Notes: a model not told the origin generated them from the sequence alone. Shown: positions 9,623-18,850, counted from the stretch's first letter. The stretch is 64,000 bases of DNA from Solirubrobacter phytolaccae (GCF_027587195.1 NZ_JAPDDP010000021.1:1-64000), one strand, 5' to 3'. Numbers and translations are program-made.

Positions 9623-10267
9623 TCAACGGCGCAGACGCGTGCGACGCAGCCACGCGTCGACTTCCTCGCGCGCTTGCCGCACCCGCTCGCCCTGCACGGC
9701 GAGCCCGGTGCCGATGCGCGCGCCCTTGCAGGCCTCCTCGTACACCTCGGGCGTCGTGCCGAGCTCGCTCATCGCGTGTGTGGTCACGGGGTAGACGGTC
9801 TTGCCCGAGAAGTCGTAGCGCTCCGCGAACGTCGACATGATCATCGGCGCGCGGACGTTCCAGATCGGGCTCGCGAGGATGATCACGTCGTAGCGCGCGA
9901 TCGACGCCGGCGGCCGCACGATCGCCGGCCGGGCGTCCGCGTCCTGCTCTTCGACGTTGCGCCGGACGGTCTCCTCGTAGTCCGTCGGGTAGCGGTCCAC
10001 CTCGCGGATCCGGTACACGTCGCAGCCGAGCCGTTGCCGGATGGTGCGGGCCAGCACCTCGGTGTTCCCGACCTTCAGGTTCCGCCGGCCGCCGAAGTGG
10101 TAGTTCTCCCCCGGGCGGGAGAAGTACGCCAGCAGGATGCTCCGCCGCTCGCGCGCTTCGCTCACGGCGTCCGCGCCGCAGGCCGTCAGCGTGGCACCGG
10201 CGGCCCCCACGGCGGCGATGCGGAGGAAGGATCGTCGGTCGATCGAGTTCGCGTCGTGCATGTCCAT
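9623..10267 (-). CDS. Secreted flavodoxin-family protein with TAT/lipoprotein signal
   Basis: 214 residues. The signal SIDRRSFLRIAAVGAAGATL combines a twin-arginine motif with a following LTAC lipobox, so the protein is probably a TAT-exported lipoprotein. The flavodoxin-4-like domain follows: ILLAYFSRPGENY with the FMN phosphate loop, ILASPIWNVRAPMIM and YPVTTHAMSELG. Such proteins bind FMN noncovalently and carry electrons or act as quinone/disulfide reductases. The start could be ATG 10267 or 10261. It is divergent from XRE copy 2, with operator-like site C between them. Confidence 0.85.
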   Translation of the reverse strand: MDMHDANSIDRRSFLRIAAVGAAGATLTACGADAVSEARERRSILLAYFSRPGENYHFGGRRNLKVGNTEVLARTIRQRLGCDVYRIREVDRYPTDYEETVRRNVEEQDADARPAIVRPPASIARYDVIILASPIWNVRAPMIMSTFAERYDFSGKTVYPVTTHAMSELGTTPEVYEEACKGARIGTGLAVQGERVRQAREEVDAWLRRTRLRR

Positions 10268-10298
10268 ACCGACTCTGCCCACCCGCGCGGCATTCTCA

Positions 10299-10317
10299 GG
10301 GGCCCCATCAGGACCCC
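10299..10317. promoter_or_regulatory. Operator-like dyad, site C
   Basis: On the minus strand this reads GGGGTCCTGATGGGGCCCC, the third member of the GGGGYCCTG...CCCC family. It sits 31 bases upstream of the flavodoxin start and 54 bases upstream of XRE copy 2, so one bound repressor could control both. Confidence 0.55.
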
Positions 10318-10371
10318 CCACGCGCGGCACGGGAGGTCTACCGTCGGGGGGAGCAACCGAGAGGTCAGACC

Positions 10372-11250
10372 GTGAACCCCGCCACCGACATCGCCGAGTT
10401 CCTCACTTCACGCCGCGCGAAGATCACTCCCGAGCAGGCCGGGCTGCCGAGCTACGGCACGCGACGGGTGCCGGGTCTGCGCCGCGAGGAGGTCGCGTCG
10501 CTCGCCGGGGTCAGCGCGGAGTACTACCGGCGCCTGGAACGCGGCCAGGTGACGGGCGTCTCGGACCTCGTGCTCGAGGCACTGGCCCGCGCCCTCCAGC
10601 TCGACGACGCCGAGCGGACGCACCTGTTCGACCTCGCGCGGGCCGCGGGACGCGTCGGTGTCGTCTCGCCGAGCCGCGCGCGTGCGCCCAAGACGCTGGT
10701 CCGTCCCATCGTGCAGCGGCTGCTCGACCAGATCGAGGCGGCGGCGATCGTGGGCAACGTCCGCGGTGATCTGCTGGCCGCCAACGCGCTCGGCCGGGCG
10801 CTATACGCGCCCGTCTTCGAGAGCCCGGAGCAGCCCGCCAACAGCGCGCGGTTCACGTTCCTGGATCCGGCGGCGCCCGACTTCTATCCCGACTGGGACC
10901 GGCTCGCGTCCGAGCTCGTCGCGACGCTGCGCTCGCAGGCCGGGCGCAACCCGCACGACCGCAACCTCCAGGACCTGATCGGCGAGCTGTCGACGCGCAG
11001 CGACGCGTTCCGCGTCCGCTGGGCCGCCCACAACGTCCGCTTCCACCGCACCGGCACGAAGCGCATGCACCACCCCGTCGTGGGCGAGCTGACGCTCAGC
11101 TACGAGACGATGACCGTCGACGCCGACGCCGACGACGGCCTGCGCGTGGCGCTCTACACCGCCGAACCGGGGTCGGCCTCCCAGCAGGCGCTCGACCTGC
11201 TGGCCAGCTGGACGGCGACGCCCGCGACGGACGCCACGCCCCGCGCCTGA
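10372..11250 (+). CDS. XRE-type regulator with MmyB-like ligand-binding domain (copy 2)
   Basis: 292 residues. It has the same architecture as the protein at 6681: helix-turn-helix with LAGVSAEYYRRLERG and a ligand domain (PIVQRLLDQIEAAAIVGN, RTGTKRMHHPVVGEL). The near-identical recognition region implies that the two bind the same operator. GTG 10372 follows GAGAGGTCAGACC and starts at the family motif TDIAEFLTSRR. It is divergent from the flavodoxin gene and convergent with the alpha/beta hydrolase, both of which have or share a matching dyad. Ligand unknown; a lipophilic or electrophilic compound is a guess based on the reductases around it. Confidence 0.88.
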   Translation: MNPATDIAEFLTSRRAKITPEQAGLPSYGTRRVPGLRREEVASLAGVSAEYYRRLERGQVTGVSDLVLEALARALQLDDAERTHLFDLARAAGRVGVVSPSRARAPKTLVRPIVQRLLDQIEAAAIVGNVRGDLLAANALGRALYAPVFESPEQPANSARFTFLDPAAPDFYPDWDRLASELVATLRSQAGRNPHDRNLQDLIGELSTRSDAFRVRWAAHNVRFHRTGTKRMHHPVVGELTLSYETMTVDADADDGLRVALYTAEPGSASQQALDLLASWTATPATDATPRA

Positions 11251-11258
11251 CACGCCGC

Positions 11259-12362
11259 TCAGCTCAGGCCTTTGCGCGCGAGGAAGCTTGCGATGTGGCG
11301 GGCGATCCGCTCGTTGTTGAGGTCCGAGAAGAGGAAGTGCGTGTTGCCGCGGATGCCGACCGCGGGCAGGTGCACGAGCGTCGCGTCGCCGCCGTGCCGG
11401 TTGATCGCGTCGACCCACAGGCGCGCCATCGCGAGTCGCACCCGCCAGTTGTCGCGGCCCGCGATGTCGGTCGGCTCGGTGGGGATGTTGTCGCCGTAGT
11501 AGACGGCGATCGGGATCCGCGTCAGCCGCCGGAAGTTGGCCAGGGACACCGCCTCGCCGTTCAGGGTGCCGGCGGAGCTGGGCATCGGCGGCGGGACCTC
11601 ACCCTCCGGGAACACGAACCCGCTGCCCGGCTCGAGGGCGACGACCCCCTTGACCCGGGGGTTGACCATCGCCGTGCGCCAGCCGAAGCCGCAGGCCTGC
11701 GAGTGGGTCATGAGGATGCCGCGGCCGATGCGGTCGAACACGGCGGAGACGCCGTCCCTGAGGAGGTTCCCGTCGATCGGCCCGGTGTCGGGGACCATCT
11801 GCCGGAAGAACTGCTCGAGCGCCTGCGGATCGTCGGGGAACTGCACGCCGGGATAGAGGTTCGGCCACAGCCCGAGGCGGAACTGGTTGTAGAACCACTG
11901 CTCGTCGGTGGCGATGTCAACCGTCGCGCGCTGGGTCGTCCGGCCGGCCGCGCCGCGACGCGGTTGGTCGAGCGTGTACACCGCGAACCGACGGCGCAGG
12001 AAGAGGGTCTGGAAGCCCTCGCGCCCGTCCGGGGTCATCCCCCACGACGTGCCGGACTCCTTGAAGCCGTGCCACAGCACCAGCGGAAGCGCGCGGGGAC
12101 GGTCGGGCACTTGGTAGAAGACGCGCGCGTGGTCGCCGTGCAGCGTCTGCCCCGCCGGGTTGGTGGGACGCCGCGGATCGAACGTGCCGGGCGTGGTCAC
12201 CACGCTGCCCCCGACCGCGAAGCCGCCCTGATCCCGGATCACCAACGGGCCGAACCCGTCACCTTCGGCAGCCGCGGCCGACGGCGGCAGCGCGCCACCC
12301 ACGGCGACCGCGGGCACGGCGACCGCCAGCCGTTGCAGCACGTCTCGACGACTCATCTTCAT
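11259..12362 (-). CDS. Secreted (TAT) alpha/beta hydrolase
   Basis: 367 residues. TAT signal SRRDVLQRLAVAVPAVAVGG, then an alpha/beta hydrolase fold: VLWHGFKESGTSWGM (oxyanion region), nucleophile Ser in LMTHSQACGFG, acid region YYGDNIP and a terminal His in GIRGNTHFLF. It resembles secreted esterases of unknown substrate. Start ATG 12362 is preceded by AGGGTAGGG. The frame stays open far upstream, but that part lies over the LuxR gene and is not protein-like. Dyad site B lies 35 bases upstream of the start, so it probably belongs to the same regulon as the flavodoxin and cupin units. Confidence 0.85.
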   Translation of the reverse strand: MKMSRRDVLQRLAVAVPAVAVGGALPPSAAAAEGDGFGPLVIRDQGGFAVGGSVVTTPGTFDPRRPTNPAGQTLHGDHARVFYQVPDRPRALPLVLWHGFKESGTSWGMTPDGREGFQTLFLRRRFAVYTLDQPRRGAAGRTTQRATVDIATDEQWFYNQFRLGLWPNLYPGVQFPDDPQALEQFFRQMVPDTGPIDGNLLRDGVSAVFDRIGRGILMTHSQACGFGWRTAMVNPRVKGVVALEPGSGFVFPEGEVPPPMPSSAGTLNGEAVSLANFRRLTRIPIAVYYGDNIPTEPTDIAGRDNWRVRLAMARLWVDAINRHGGDATLVHLPAVGIRGNTHFLFSDLNNERIARHIASFLARKGLS

Positions 12363-12396
12363 CGGGCACGCCCTACCCTTTATGAGCGCTTGCTGA

Positions 12397-12415
12397 GGGG
12401 CCCTGTTGGTGCCCC
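12397..12415. promoter_or_regulatory. Operator-like dyad, site B
   Basis: GGGGCCCTGTTGGTGCCCC on the plus strand, flanked by CTGA and TCAG that extend the dyad. It lies just upstream of the alpha/beta hydrolase start and directly abuts the stop codon of the LuxR regulator. Confidence 0.6.
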
Positions 12416-15118
12416 TCAGAGCTGGATGTCGTTGCCTCGCGCGCGCCCGCGCAGCTCGGTGCGCGAGCGCACGCCGAGCTTGAGGTAGACGTTGCGCAGG
12501 TGGAACTCGACCGTCTTCGCGCTCAGCATCAGCTCCTTGGCGACCTCGCGGTTGGTCATGCCGGCGACGACGAGGCGCGTGACGGCGGTCTCCTGCGGCG
12601 TGAGGCGCGCGTAGTCGCGGGTCGACCGCACCGCGGGGCGCAGGCCGCACGCGGTCAGCTCCTGCTCGCACCGCCGGAGCGCGGGTTGCGCGGAGAGCGC
12701 GGTGAACGTCTTCCGCGCCTCGAGCAGCAACTCCGAGGCGACGCGCCGCCGGCCTTCGCGCCGCAGCAGTTGCGCGTGGGCGAGCGCGACGATGGCGCGC
12801 TCGTACGGCATCTCGAGCGACTCGAGCAGCTCGCGCGCCGCCTCGAACGCCTCCGTGGCCCCGTCCCCGTGGCGTGCGATCGCGACCCGCGCTCGAGCGT
12901 GCAGCAGACGGGCCGCGAGCAACGGGTACCGCCGAGCCGTCGCCAGCGCGGCGGCCTCGTCGATGAACGCCGACGCTTCGTCGAGGCGCTCGAGGTCGAC
13001 CAGCGCGTGCGCATGTAGGTGCTGCCAGGGCAGCACCGTGAAGTCGGCCTGCAGCGCGACCACCGGGCGCAGGTGCTCGAGGACGTCCGCCGGACGCTCC
13101 TGCGCGGCGGCGACCTGCGCGGCGAACAGGGCTTGCAGCGCCGTGTGGCGTTCGAACTCGGCGCGCTCGGCCACGACCACCGCCGCGAGGCGCTGCACGC
13201 TCTCGAGGTCCCCGCGCGCCGTCGCCACCAGCGACGCCGCCCACTGCGCCTGGGCGAGCACCCAACGGTCCTCGGACTCGGTCGCGACCGCCACCGCGCG
13301 CTGGGCGGAGACGACGGCGTCGTCCCACGCGCCGGCCAGGAACTGCACGCGCGTGTGGCCCGCGAGCGCCATGCCGGCGACGACGAGCAGGCCTTCCTTC
13401 AGGCCGACGTCGGACGCGCGGGCGAACAGGTCCTCAGCCGACCGGATCTCCCCCTGCGCCTCGAGCAGCCGTGCCTTCAGCGTGAGGAGCACGTAGCCAC
13501 TGCCGGGCGCCGGGGCGTCACGGTCCATGAGCCAGCGGTCGAGCGTCGCGTGCGCCTCGTCGATCCGCCCCGCGAACGCGAGGCCGTTCGCGAGCGACGG
13601 CGTGGCGAGCATCGCCGTCCCCGGATCCCCCGGGAGCATCGCGATCGCGCGCTCGGCCCACTCGATGGCTTCCTCCCCACGCAACCGCGAGCTGGCCAGG
13701 AACGCGCGGCGCTGCGCGATCGTCGCCGCGAGCCGCGGGTCCTCGCCGCGCGCCGCCCACGCTCGGTCGAGCCGCTGCTCGGCCACGTCGAGGTCGCCGG
13801 CGAACATCGCGAGGTAGGCCCAGACGGTGTCCCGGCGCACGCTGTCCGGGAGCTCCGAGTGATCGGCCAGCCGACGCGCGGCGCCGCCGTCGCCCGAGTA
13901 CATGAGGGTCTCGATGGCGTCGAGCGTCAGCCGTTCCCGATCGGACGGGTCGGTGGCGACCCGCCGGGCGGCGAGCAGCGCGCGGATCGCCCCCGCCCAC
14001 GCCCCGCGCGCGCTGTATGCACGGGCCGCGGCTTCGAGCTCGGCGAGCAGCGCGTCGTCCGCGCCGGCCGTCGCCTCCACGCGGTGGTGCAGGGCCGCCT
14101 CGGCCGACGGGGCGAGCTCGGCGGCCGCGCGGTGCAGCTGCTCGCGCCGGGCGTGCGGCATCGCCTCGTGGACGGCCGCACGCGTGAGCGGATGCGTGAA
14201 GACGAGCCACGTGCCGTCCTCCCGTTCGGCCACCGCGACCAGGCCGGTGTCCACGGCACGGTCGATCGTCGGCAGCGGGTCGGCGAGCTCGGCCAACTCG
14301 AGCACCGCGTGCAGCTGGGCGCGGACGCCGAGCACCGCGAGCGTGTGCAGCAGGGCCACGACGTCGTCGGGGAAGCGGCGCAGCTGCACGTCGACCAGCT
14401 GCGCGTACCGGCGCGGCACCGGCAGCGACCGATCGTCGTGCAGCCAGCTGCCCGTGGCCGGCAGCTCGCGCAGCACGGCCCGCAGATGGAGCGGATTGCC
14501 GCCCGTGTGCTCGACCAGCCGCTCGGCGGCGCCGGCGGTCAGCGCCACGCCCGTTTCCTCCGCCAAGGAGCGCGCGTCGTCGGCGAGCAACGGCCGCGGC
14601 CGGAGCACGGACTCGTCGGCGAGCTTGAGCCAACCTTCCGGCAGCGCCACCGCGGCCGAGCCGCGCACCACCAGCACGAACAGCGTCGCGCTCTCGCTCA
14701 GACGGCGCGCGCAGAACAGCAGCGCGCGCACGGAGGCCTCGTCGGCGAGGTGCGCATCGTCGATCACGACCACCGTCCGGCGACCGCCGTCACTCGCGCC
14801 GAGCAGCTCGATGAGCTCCAGCCCCACCGTCAGGTGATCCCCGGCGCCCAGCACGTCGACCGTGCCGGCACCCGCCGACCGCATCAGCTGGTCGACGATC
14901 GCGAAGCTGACGCCGCGCTCGGTCTCCTCCCCGCTCGCGCGCAGGATCCGGTCCTCGCCGCAGCGCTCGAGGAAGCGCTCGACCAGCGTCGTCTTGCCGA
15001 TCCCCGCCTCCCCCTCGATCAGCACGACCTGCGGGGTGCCGTCGGCCGCGTCGGCGAACACCTCGCCGAGCGCGGCCATCTCAAGCTCCCGGCCCACGAA
15101 GGCCTGCACCGTCTGCAC
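12416..15118 (-). CDS. LAL-family (large ATP-binding LuxR) transcriptional regulator
   Basis: 900 residues. N-terminal FVGRELEMAAL leads into a P-loop ATPase (GEAGIGKTTLVERF, Walker B TVVVIDDAHLAD). A long helical TPR-like middle follows, and a C-terminal LuxR helix-turn-helix (LTPQETAVTRLVVAGMTNRE, then AKTVEFHLRNVYLKLGV). LAL proteins of the MalT/PikD type activate transcription after binding ATP and an inducer. Start is GTG 15118; a second in-frame GTG a few codons on is also possible. It is followed at once by the hydrolase unit and preceded by the DeoR gene on the same strand. Target unknown. Confidence 0.9.
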   Translation of the reverse strand: MQTVQAFVGRELEMAALGEVFADAADGTPQVVLIEGEAGIGKTTLVERFLERCGEDRILRASGEETERGVSFAIVDQLMRSAGAGTVDVLGAGDHLTVGLELIELLGASDGGRRTVVVIDDAHLADEASVRALLFCARRLSESATLFVLVVRGSAAVALPEGWLKLADESVLRPRPLLADDARSLAEETGVALTAGAAERLVEHTGGNPLHLRAVLRELPATGSWLHDDRSLPVPRRYAQLVDVQLRRFPDDVVALLHTLAVLGVRAQLHAVLELAELADPLPTIDRAVDTGLVAVAEREDGTWLVFTHPLTRAAVHEAMPHARREQLHRAAAELAPSAEAALHHRVEATAGADDALLAELEAAARAYSARGAWAGAIRALLAARRVATDPSDRERLTLDAIETLMYSGDGGAARRLADHSELPDSVRRDTVWAYLAMFAGDLDVAEQRLDRAWAARGEDPRLAATIAQRRAFLASSRLRGEEAIEWAERAIAMLPGDPGTAMLATPSLANGLAFAGRIDEAHATLDRWLMDRDAPAPGSGYVLLTLKARLLEAQGEIRSAEDLFARASDVGLKEGLLVVAGMALAGHTRVQFLAGAWDDAVVSAQRAVAVATESEDRWVLAQAQWAASLVATARGDLESVQRLAAVVVAERAEFERHTALQALFAAQVAAAQERPADVLEHLRPVVALQADFTVLPWQHLHAHALVDLERLDEASAFIDEAAALATARRYPLLAARLLHARARVAIARHGDGATEAFEAARELLESLEMPYERAIVALAHAQLLRREGRRRVASELLLEARKTFTALSAQPALRRCEQELTACGLRPAVRSTRDYARLTPQETAVTRLVVAGMTNREVAKELMLSAKTVEFHLRNVYLKLGVRSRTELRGRARGNDIQL

Positions 15119-15133
15119 GCTGCAAGGAATAGC

Positions 15134-15886
15134 TCACACCGTGCGGACCGTCACGCCGTCCGCATGCAGCCGTGGGTCGTCGACCTCCGTCAGCACGAGC
15201 GACACACGCCGCAGGGAGGCGATCGCGTGGCGGCCGTGCGTGCCGAGCTTGGACTCGTCGACCAGCAGCGTCGCGTCCGCCGCCTGCTCGAGCATCGCCT
15301 GCTTGACCGCGGCCTCGAGGTCGTCCGCGTCGGTCAACGTGCCCGTCGCGGCGAGGCCCGTGACGCTGAAGAACAGGCGGTCGACGAAGTGCTCGCGGAT
15401 CATCCGCACCGCGGAGGGTCCGACGAACGAGCCGGTCAGGCGCCGGTGCGTGCCGCCGATGACCGACAGCGGCACGTCGTGCTCGGAGCTCGCCAGCACC
15501 TGCATCGCCGGGCCGCTGTTGGTGAGCACCCGGACGTCGAAGCCGGTCTCCGCGATCCGGCGCGCCAGGAAGTACGCCGTCGAGGACGAGTCCAGGAACA
15601 CCGTCTCCCCCGGCACCAGCGTGGCGAACGCCGCGTCCGCGAGCCGCAGCTTGGCGGTGGCCGCGACGGTCACCCGCTGCGAGAAGGAGTTCTCGGGCGC
15701 CGCGATCGACGGCAGGACCGCGCCACCGTGCGTCCGGCGGGCGGTGCCCCGCTCCTCCAGCAGCACGAGGTCCCGCCGCGCGGTCATCGGCGACACGCCG
15801 AAGCGCGCCTGGAGCTGGCCGACGGTGACGGCTCCGTCCTCCATCAGCATCTCGCGGATCTGCTCTCTGCGCGCTTCGGCGATCAT
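15134..15886 (-). CDS. DeoR/GlpR-family transcriptional repressor
   Basis: 250 residues. N-terminal winged helix (REQIREMLMEDGAVTVGQLQ, then VSPMTARRDLVLLEERG) and a DeoR sensor domain (FLDSSSTAYFLARRI, VLTNSGPAMQVL, KLGTHGRHAIASL). This family responds to phosphorylated sugars. It is 7 bases downstream of the rhamnosidase-like gene on the same strand, so it is probably the regulator of the rhamnoside-degrading pair and part of the same transcript. The inverted repeat at 18816-18850 is a candidate binding site. Confidence 0.9.
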   Translation of the reverse strand: MIAEARREQIREMLMEDGAVTVGQLQARFGVSPMTARRDLVLLEERGTARRTHGGAVLPSIAAPENSFSQRVTVAATAKLRLADAAFATLVPGETVFLDSSSTAYFLARRIAETGFDVRVLTNSGPAMQVLASSEHDVPLSVIGGTHRRLTGSFVGPSAVRMIREHFVDRLFFSVTGLAATGTLTDADDLEAAVKQAMLEQAADATLLVDESKLGTHGRHAIASLRRVSLVLTEVDDPRLHADGVTVRTV

Positions 15887-15893
15887 CGTCGTC

Positions 15894-18785
15894 CTACGGC
15901 GTCGTCGTGCTCAGCGTGAACGTCAGCGTCCGGCTGTACGTCCCGGTGCGGAGCGGGTCGTTGGCGCCGATCGCCTGCCGGAAGGTGATCGTCACCGGGT
16001 CGTTGGACACGGGTGCCGTCCAGGTCGACTTCGAGAACGCCACCCGCAGCGGCTGCGGCAGCGAGAACGCGCCGTTGGTCAGGTGGCCGGGGTCGGAGAC
16101 GCTGAGCGTCGCGTCGCCGGCCGTCGAGAGCACCTTCGCGTCGGTGGTCGCCGTGTAGTCGCTGGCCACGCCGGGGACGAACGGCGGGAACGTCGCGGGC
16201 GTGCCGAGCGTCAGCGCCAGCGTCGCCGGCACGGTGCCGCCGACCGTGCCCGGCGTGTCCGCCGTGACGGTGCCGAACGCGAACGTGTGCGTGCCCGTGA
16301 CGCCGGTGAACTCGACCGCGCCGTCACGCTGCGTGCCGGCGAAGCCGCCGACCGAGCGGCCGTCCTGCCACACCACCGCGCCGTCCACGGCGATCGTGCG
16401 CGAGCGCCCGAGCAGCGGCACCCGGACCGTGCCCGACGTGCCCGCCGGCGCCGCGACCGTCAGCTTGAACGTGCCGTCGCCCCGCACCCAGCGAGAGGAC
16501 AGGCCGCCGAACGGGGTCGGGAGCGTGGCCTGCGCCCAGGCGAGCTCACCCGGCTGCGGATCGACGATCCACGTCTTGTAGCCCGCCGCGACCGGCCGCG
16601 CACCCGCGACGTAGTGGCTCAGGCTGGAGACCGGCCCGCTACCCCAGCCGTGCGCGAGGCTCGCGTTGGCGTCGACGTCCGTGCCGTCCTGGTTGAGCTT
16701 CTCCCACACCGTGCCGGTGTAGTACGGCCCGTTCTCGTCGGTCATCTGGTCCCACATCAGGTGGATCAGGTCGATCGCGCCCTTGGTGTCTCCCGCGTGG
16801 AAGCGCGCGTCGACCTCCTTGCCGGTCACGAACGGGCTGATGACCGTCGAGTAGTTGGCCTCGGGCGAGTACGGCTGTGGGCCGAACGTGCCCCAGAGGT
16901 TGCTGCGCAGCCAGCTGAGGATGCCCGCGCGGGCGCTCTCGGGCGCGATGTCCCACATCACCGCTTCGGAGTTGGCGTCCTGCGGGATCGCGTTGCCCGA
17001 GGTGGCGCCGTTGTTGCGGTCGGCGAGCTTGTAGACGCCGCGCGTCGCGTCGAACAGCGTGGCGTTGAGCCGGGCCTTGACGTCCGCGGCCTGGCCGGAC
17101 CACAGCACCGCGTCCGCCTCGTTGCCGAGCTCGCGCGCGAGGTAGGCGGCGTCGGTCAGCGCCTTGTAGTAGATGGCGTTGTAGGCGGTCACCGCGCCGG
17201 GCTTGCCGCCGTCGTAGAAGTCCCAGTCGCGGCCGTCGCCGCCCGCGTTGGTGATCAGCAGGCCGAGGTTCGGGTCGACCAGCGAGCGGTTGTACGCAAG
17301 CTGGCGCCGGATGATCTCGTACTGCGCGCGCACGAAGTCCAGGTCGGCTGTGTAGTGGTAGTAGCCGGCGACGCTGAGCACGTGGTACATCGAGTAGCTC
17401 GTGGAGTAGAAGCCGCCGCTCGGGGGCCAGATCGTCCAGTTCTGGATGTGGCCGAAGATCCGCCCGTCGGCGCCCTGCGTGCCGCCGAACGCGTGCAGCG
17501 TGCCCTTGATGTAGTCCGTGCCCTTGGCGCCGATGCCGATGCTGGTCGCCGAGGTCCGGTTCTGCAGGTCCAGATCACCGCTCCACGGGCGGCGGTCGCG
17601 CTTGGCGCCGTCGAGGATCACCGGGATCGTCTGCCCCGGCACGGCACCGATCGGCACGGAGTTCGTGTCGTTGGTGTAGGCGCCCTGGTACCAGAGCTTG
17701 TTGAGCTTGCTGTCGCTCGAGAGGAAGTTGCCCTGGTAGTCGGCCGCGCCGGAGTTCGGGTGGCGGAAGTCGATGCCGACGCTGCTCAGCTCGAGTGTGC
17801 CCGGCGTCGTCAGCGACACCGTCTGGAAGCGCTGGCCGCCCTGCATCAGGTTGGCCGCGTTGCCGACGCGCCCGGGCGCCGCGATCGTGAAGTTCTCCGC
17901 GCGGCTGCCGGACATGCCGACGCCGTTGAAGCCGACGCGGTCGCCCGTGATCGCGCCGGGCGTGGAGCGCACGTTCGCGCCGGCGGCCTGCGCGGCGGTG
18001 AGCGGCGTGTCGAGGGTGATGCCGGTGCCGTCGTAGCGGACCGCGGCGCCGGCGGCGGCGGCTTCCGGGAGCGGCGCGGCGAGCGTCAGCCCGGTGCCGT
18101 TGGCGCCCTGCGTGCCGACGGCCGTCACCTGCACGGTCTGCCCGCCGACGGTGATCGCGGTGTTGGGGATCAGGCCCGTGACGCTGGCCACGCGAAGGTT
18201 GGTGGCGCCCGCGGCCGCGGCGGTCGACAGCGTCGTCGCCCGGCCCTGGGTGCCGACCTCGGTGATCTTCACGCTCGCGCCGCCGAGCGTGAGCGTGTCG
18301 CCGACCACGAAGTTGGCCGTGCTCGCGACCTTGAGGGTGCGGTCCCCGGCGGCGGCGGGCGAGAACAGCGTCGTCGCGCCGGGCGTCCACAGGAACTCGC
18401 GCGCTTCGCTGTAGGCGGCGCGCAGCGTGACGGAGGTCGTGGTGCCGGAGGGAGCGACGGCGCTCGAGACGAAGAACGGGAGGCCGCCGACCTCGCGGCC
18501 GTAGTCGAGGATGATGACCGGCGCCGGCCCGGTCCCCGAGTAGGTCAGCTTCGCCGGCCCTTTCGACGGGTCGACGAGCCCTTCGGCGTTGGTCACGTCG
18601 CCGCTCGTGGCGTTGATGCGGACGGGCTTCGCGGTCGCCTCACCCGTGCCGACCACGTAGCTCTTCCAGCTCTGGTTCTCGGGCACGGGCGAGCTCGACA
18701 GCTCGACCGGTCCTTGCGCGAACGCCGGCGCCGCCGCCAGCGCGGTCAGCCCGAGCGACAGCCACGCGATGCGTGCTCTCCTCAC
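15894..18785 (-). CDS. Secreted alpha-L-rhamnosidase-type glycoside hydrolase (GH78-like)
   Basis: 963 residues. Signal peptide at the N-terminus (ARIAWLSLGLTALAAAPAFA). The (alpha/alpha)6 barrel typical of GH78-like enzymes spans roughly residues 390-730: VILDGAKRDRRPWSGDLDLQ (where rhamnosidases have their acid/base region) through GGDGRDWDF and YYTGTVWEKLNQDGTDVD. Residues about 135-280 are an inserted set of beta repeats (GATNLRVASVTGL, VTAVGTQG). The last 115 residues form a module nearly repeated in the protein encoded at 19063. Start GTG 18785 has GCGAGGAGAGA upstream. It lacks the classical N-terminal rhamnosidase domains of its neighbour. It probably cleaves rhamnose or a related sugar from plant or microbial polymers outside the cell. 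Confidence 0.82.
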   Translation of the reverse strand: MRRARIAWLSLGLTALAAAPAFAQGPVELSSSPVPENQSWKSYVVGTGEATAKPVRINATSGDVTNAEGLVDPSKGPAKLTYSGTGPAPVIILDYGREVGGLPFFVSSAVAPSGTTTSVTLRAAYSEAREFLWTPGATTLFSPAAAGDRTLKVASTANFVVGDTLTLGGASVKITEVGTQGRATTLSTAAAAGATNLRVASVTGLIPNTAITVGGQTVQVTAVGTQGANGTGLTLAAPLPEAAAAGAAVRYDGTGITLDTPLTAAQAAGANVRSTPGAITGDRVGFNGVGMSGSRAENFTIAAPGRVGNAANLMQGGQRFQTVSLTTPGTLELSSVGIDFRHPNSGAADYQGNFLSSDSKLNKLWYQGAYTNDTNSVPIGAVPGQTIPVILDGAKRDRRPWSGDLDLQNRTSATSIGIGAKGTDYIKGTLHAFGGTQGADGRIFGHIQNWTIWPPSGGFYSTSYSMYHVLSVAGYYHYTADLDFVRAQYEIIRRQLAYNRSLVDPNLGLLITNAGGDGRDWDFYDGGKPGAVTAYNAIYYKALTDAAYLARELGNEADAVLWSGQAADVKARLNATLFDATRGVYKLADRNNGATSGNAIPQDANSEAVMWDIAPESARAGILSWLRSNLWGTFGPQPYSPEANYSTVISPFVTGKEVDARFHAGDTKGAIDLIHLMWDQMTDENGPYYTGTVWEKLNQDGTDVDANASLAHGWGSGPVSSLSHYVAGARPVAAGYKTWIVDPQPGELAWAQATLPTPFGGLSSRWVRGDGTFKLTVAAPAGTSGTVRVPLLGRSRTIAVDGAVVWQDGRSVGGFAGTQRDGAVEFTGVTGTHTFAFGTVTADTPGTVGGTVPATLALTLGTPATFPPFVPGVASDYTATTDAKVLSTAGDATLSVSDPGHLTNGAFSLPQPLRVAFSKSTWTAPVSNDPVTITFRQAIGANDPLRTGTYSRTLTFTLSTTTP
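17940..18390 (-). repeat. Beta-repeat module array, copy in the minus-strand rhamnosidase
   Basis: About three units of 45-50 codons containing AAGATNLRVASVTGL / TVGGQTVQVTAVGTQG. It is closely similar at DNA level, in opposite orientation, to 20200-20540 in the neighbouring gene, so the two arrays form a long-range imperfect inverted repeat. Confidence 0.75.
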
Positions 18786-18815
18786 GATCTCTCTCCTCGC
18801 GTTGTGTTCGACTGC

Positions 18816-18850
18816 GGTCGAGTCACCTACGCCTGGCCCTCGACTCGACC
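18816..18850. promoter_or_regulatory. Inverted repeat in the divergent rhamnosidase promoter region
   Basis: GGTCGAGTC at 18816-18824 and GACTCGACC at 18842-18850 are a perfect 9-bp inverted repeat with a 17-base spacer. TCGAC at 18808 adds another half site. It is 31 bases upstream of the minus-strand gene start. The rest of the 18786-19062 gap shows no other clear element. Confidence 0.4.

Noticed and set aside
12363-13328. Long open frame extending the alpha/beta hydrolase upstream by over 300 codons
   Set aside because: It lies over the LAL regulator gene and its translation is Arg/Ala/Gly-rich with no domain. The TAT signal at 12362 marks the real start.
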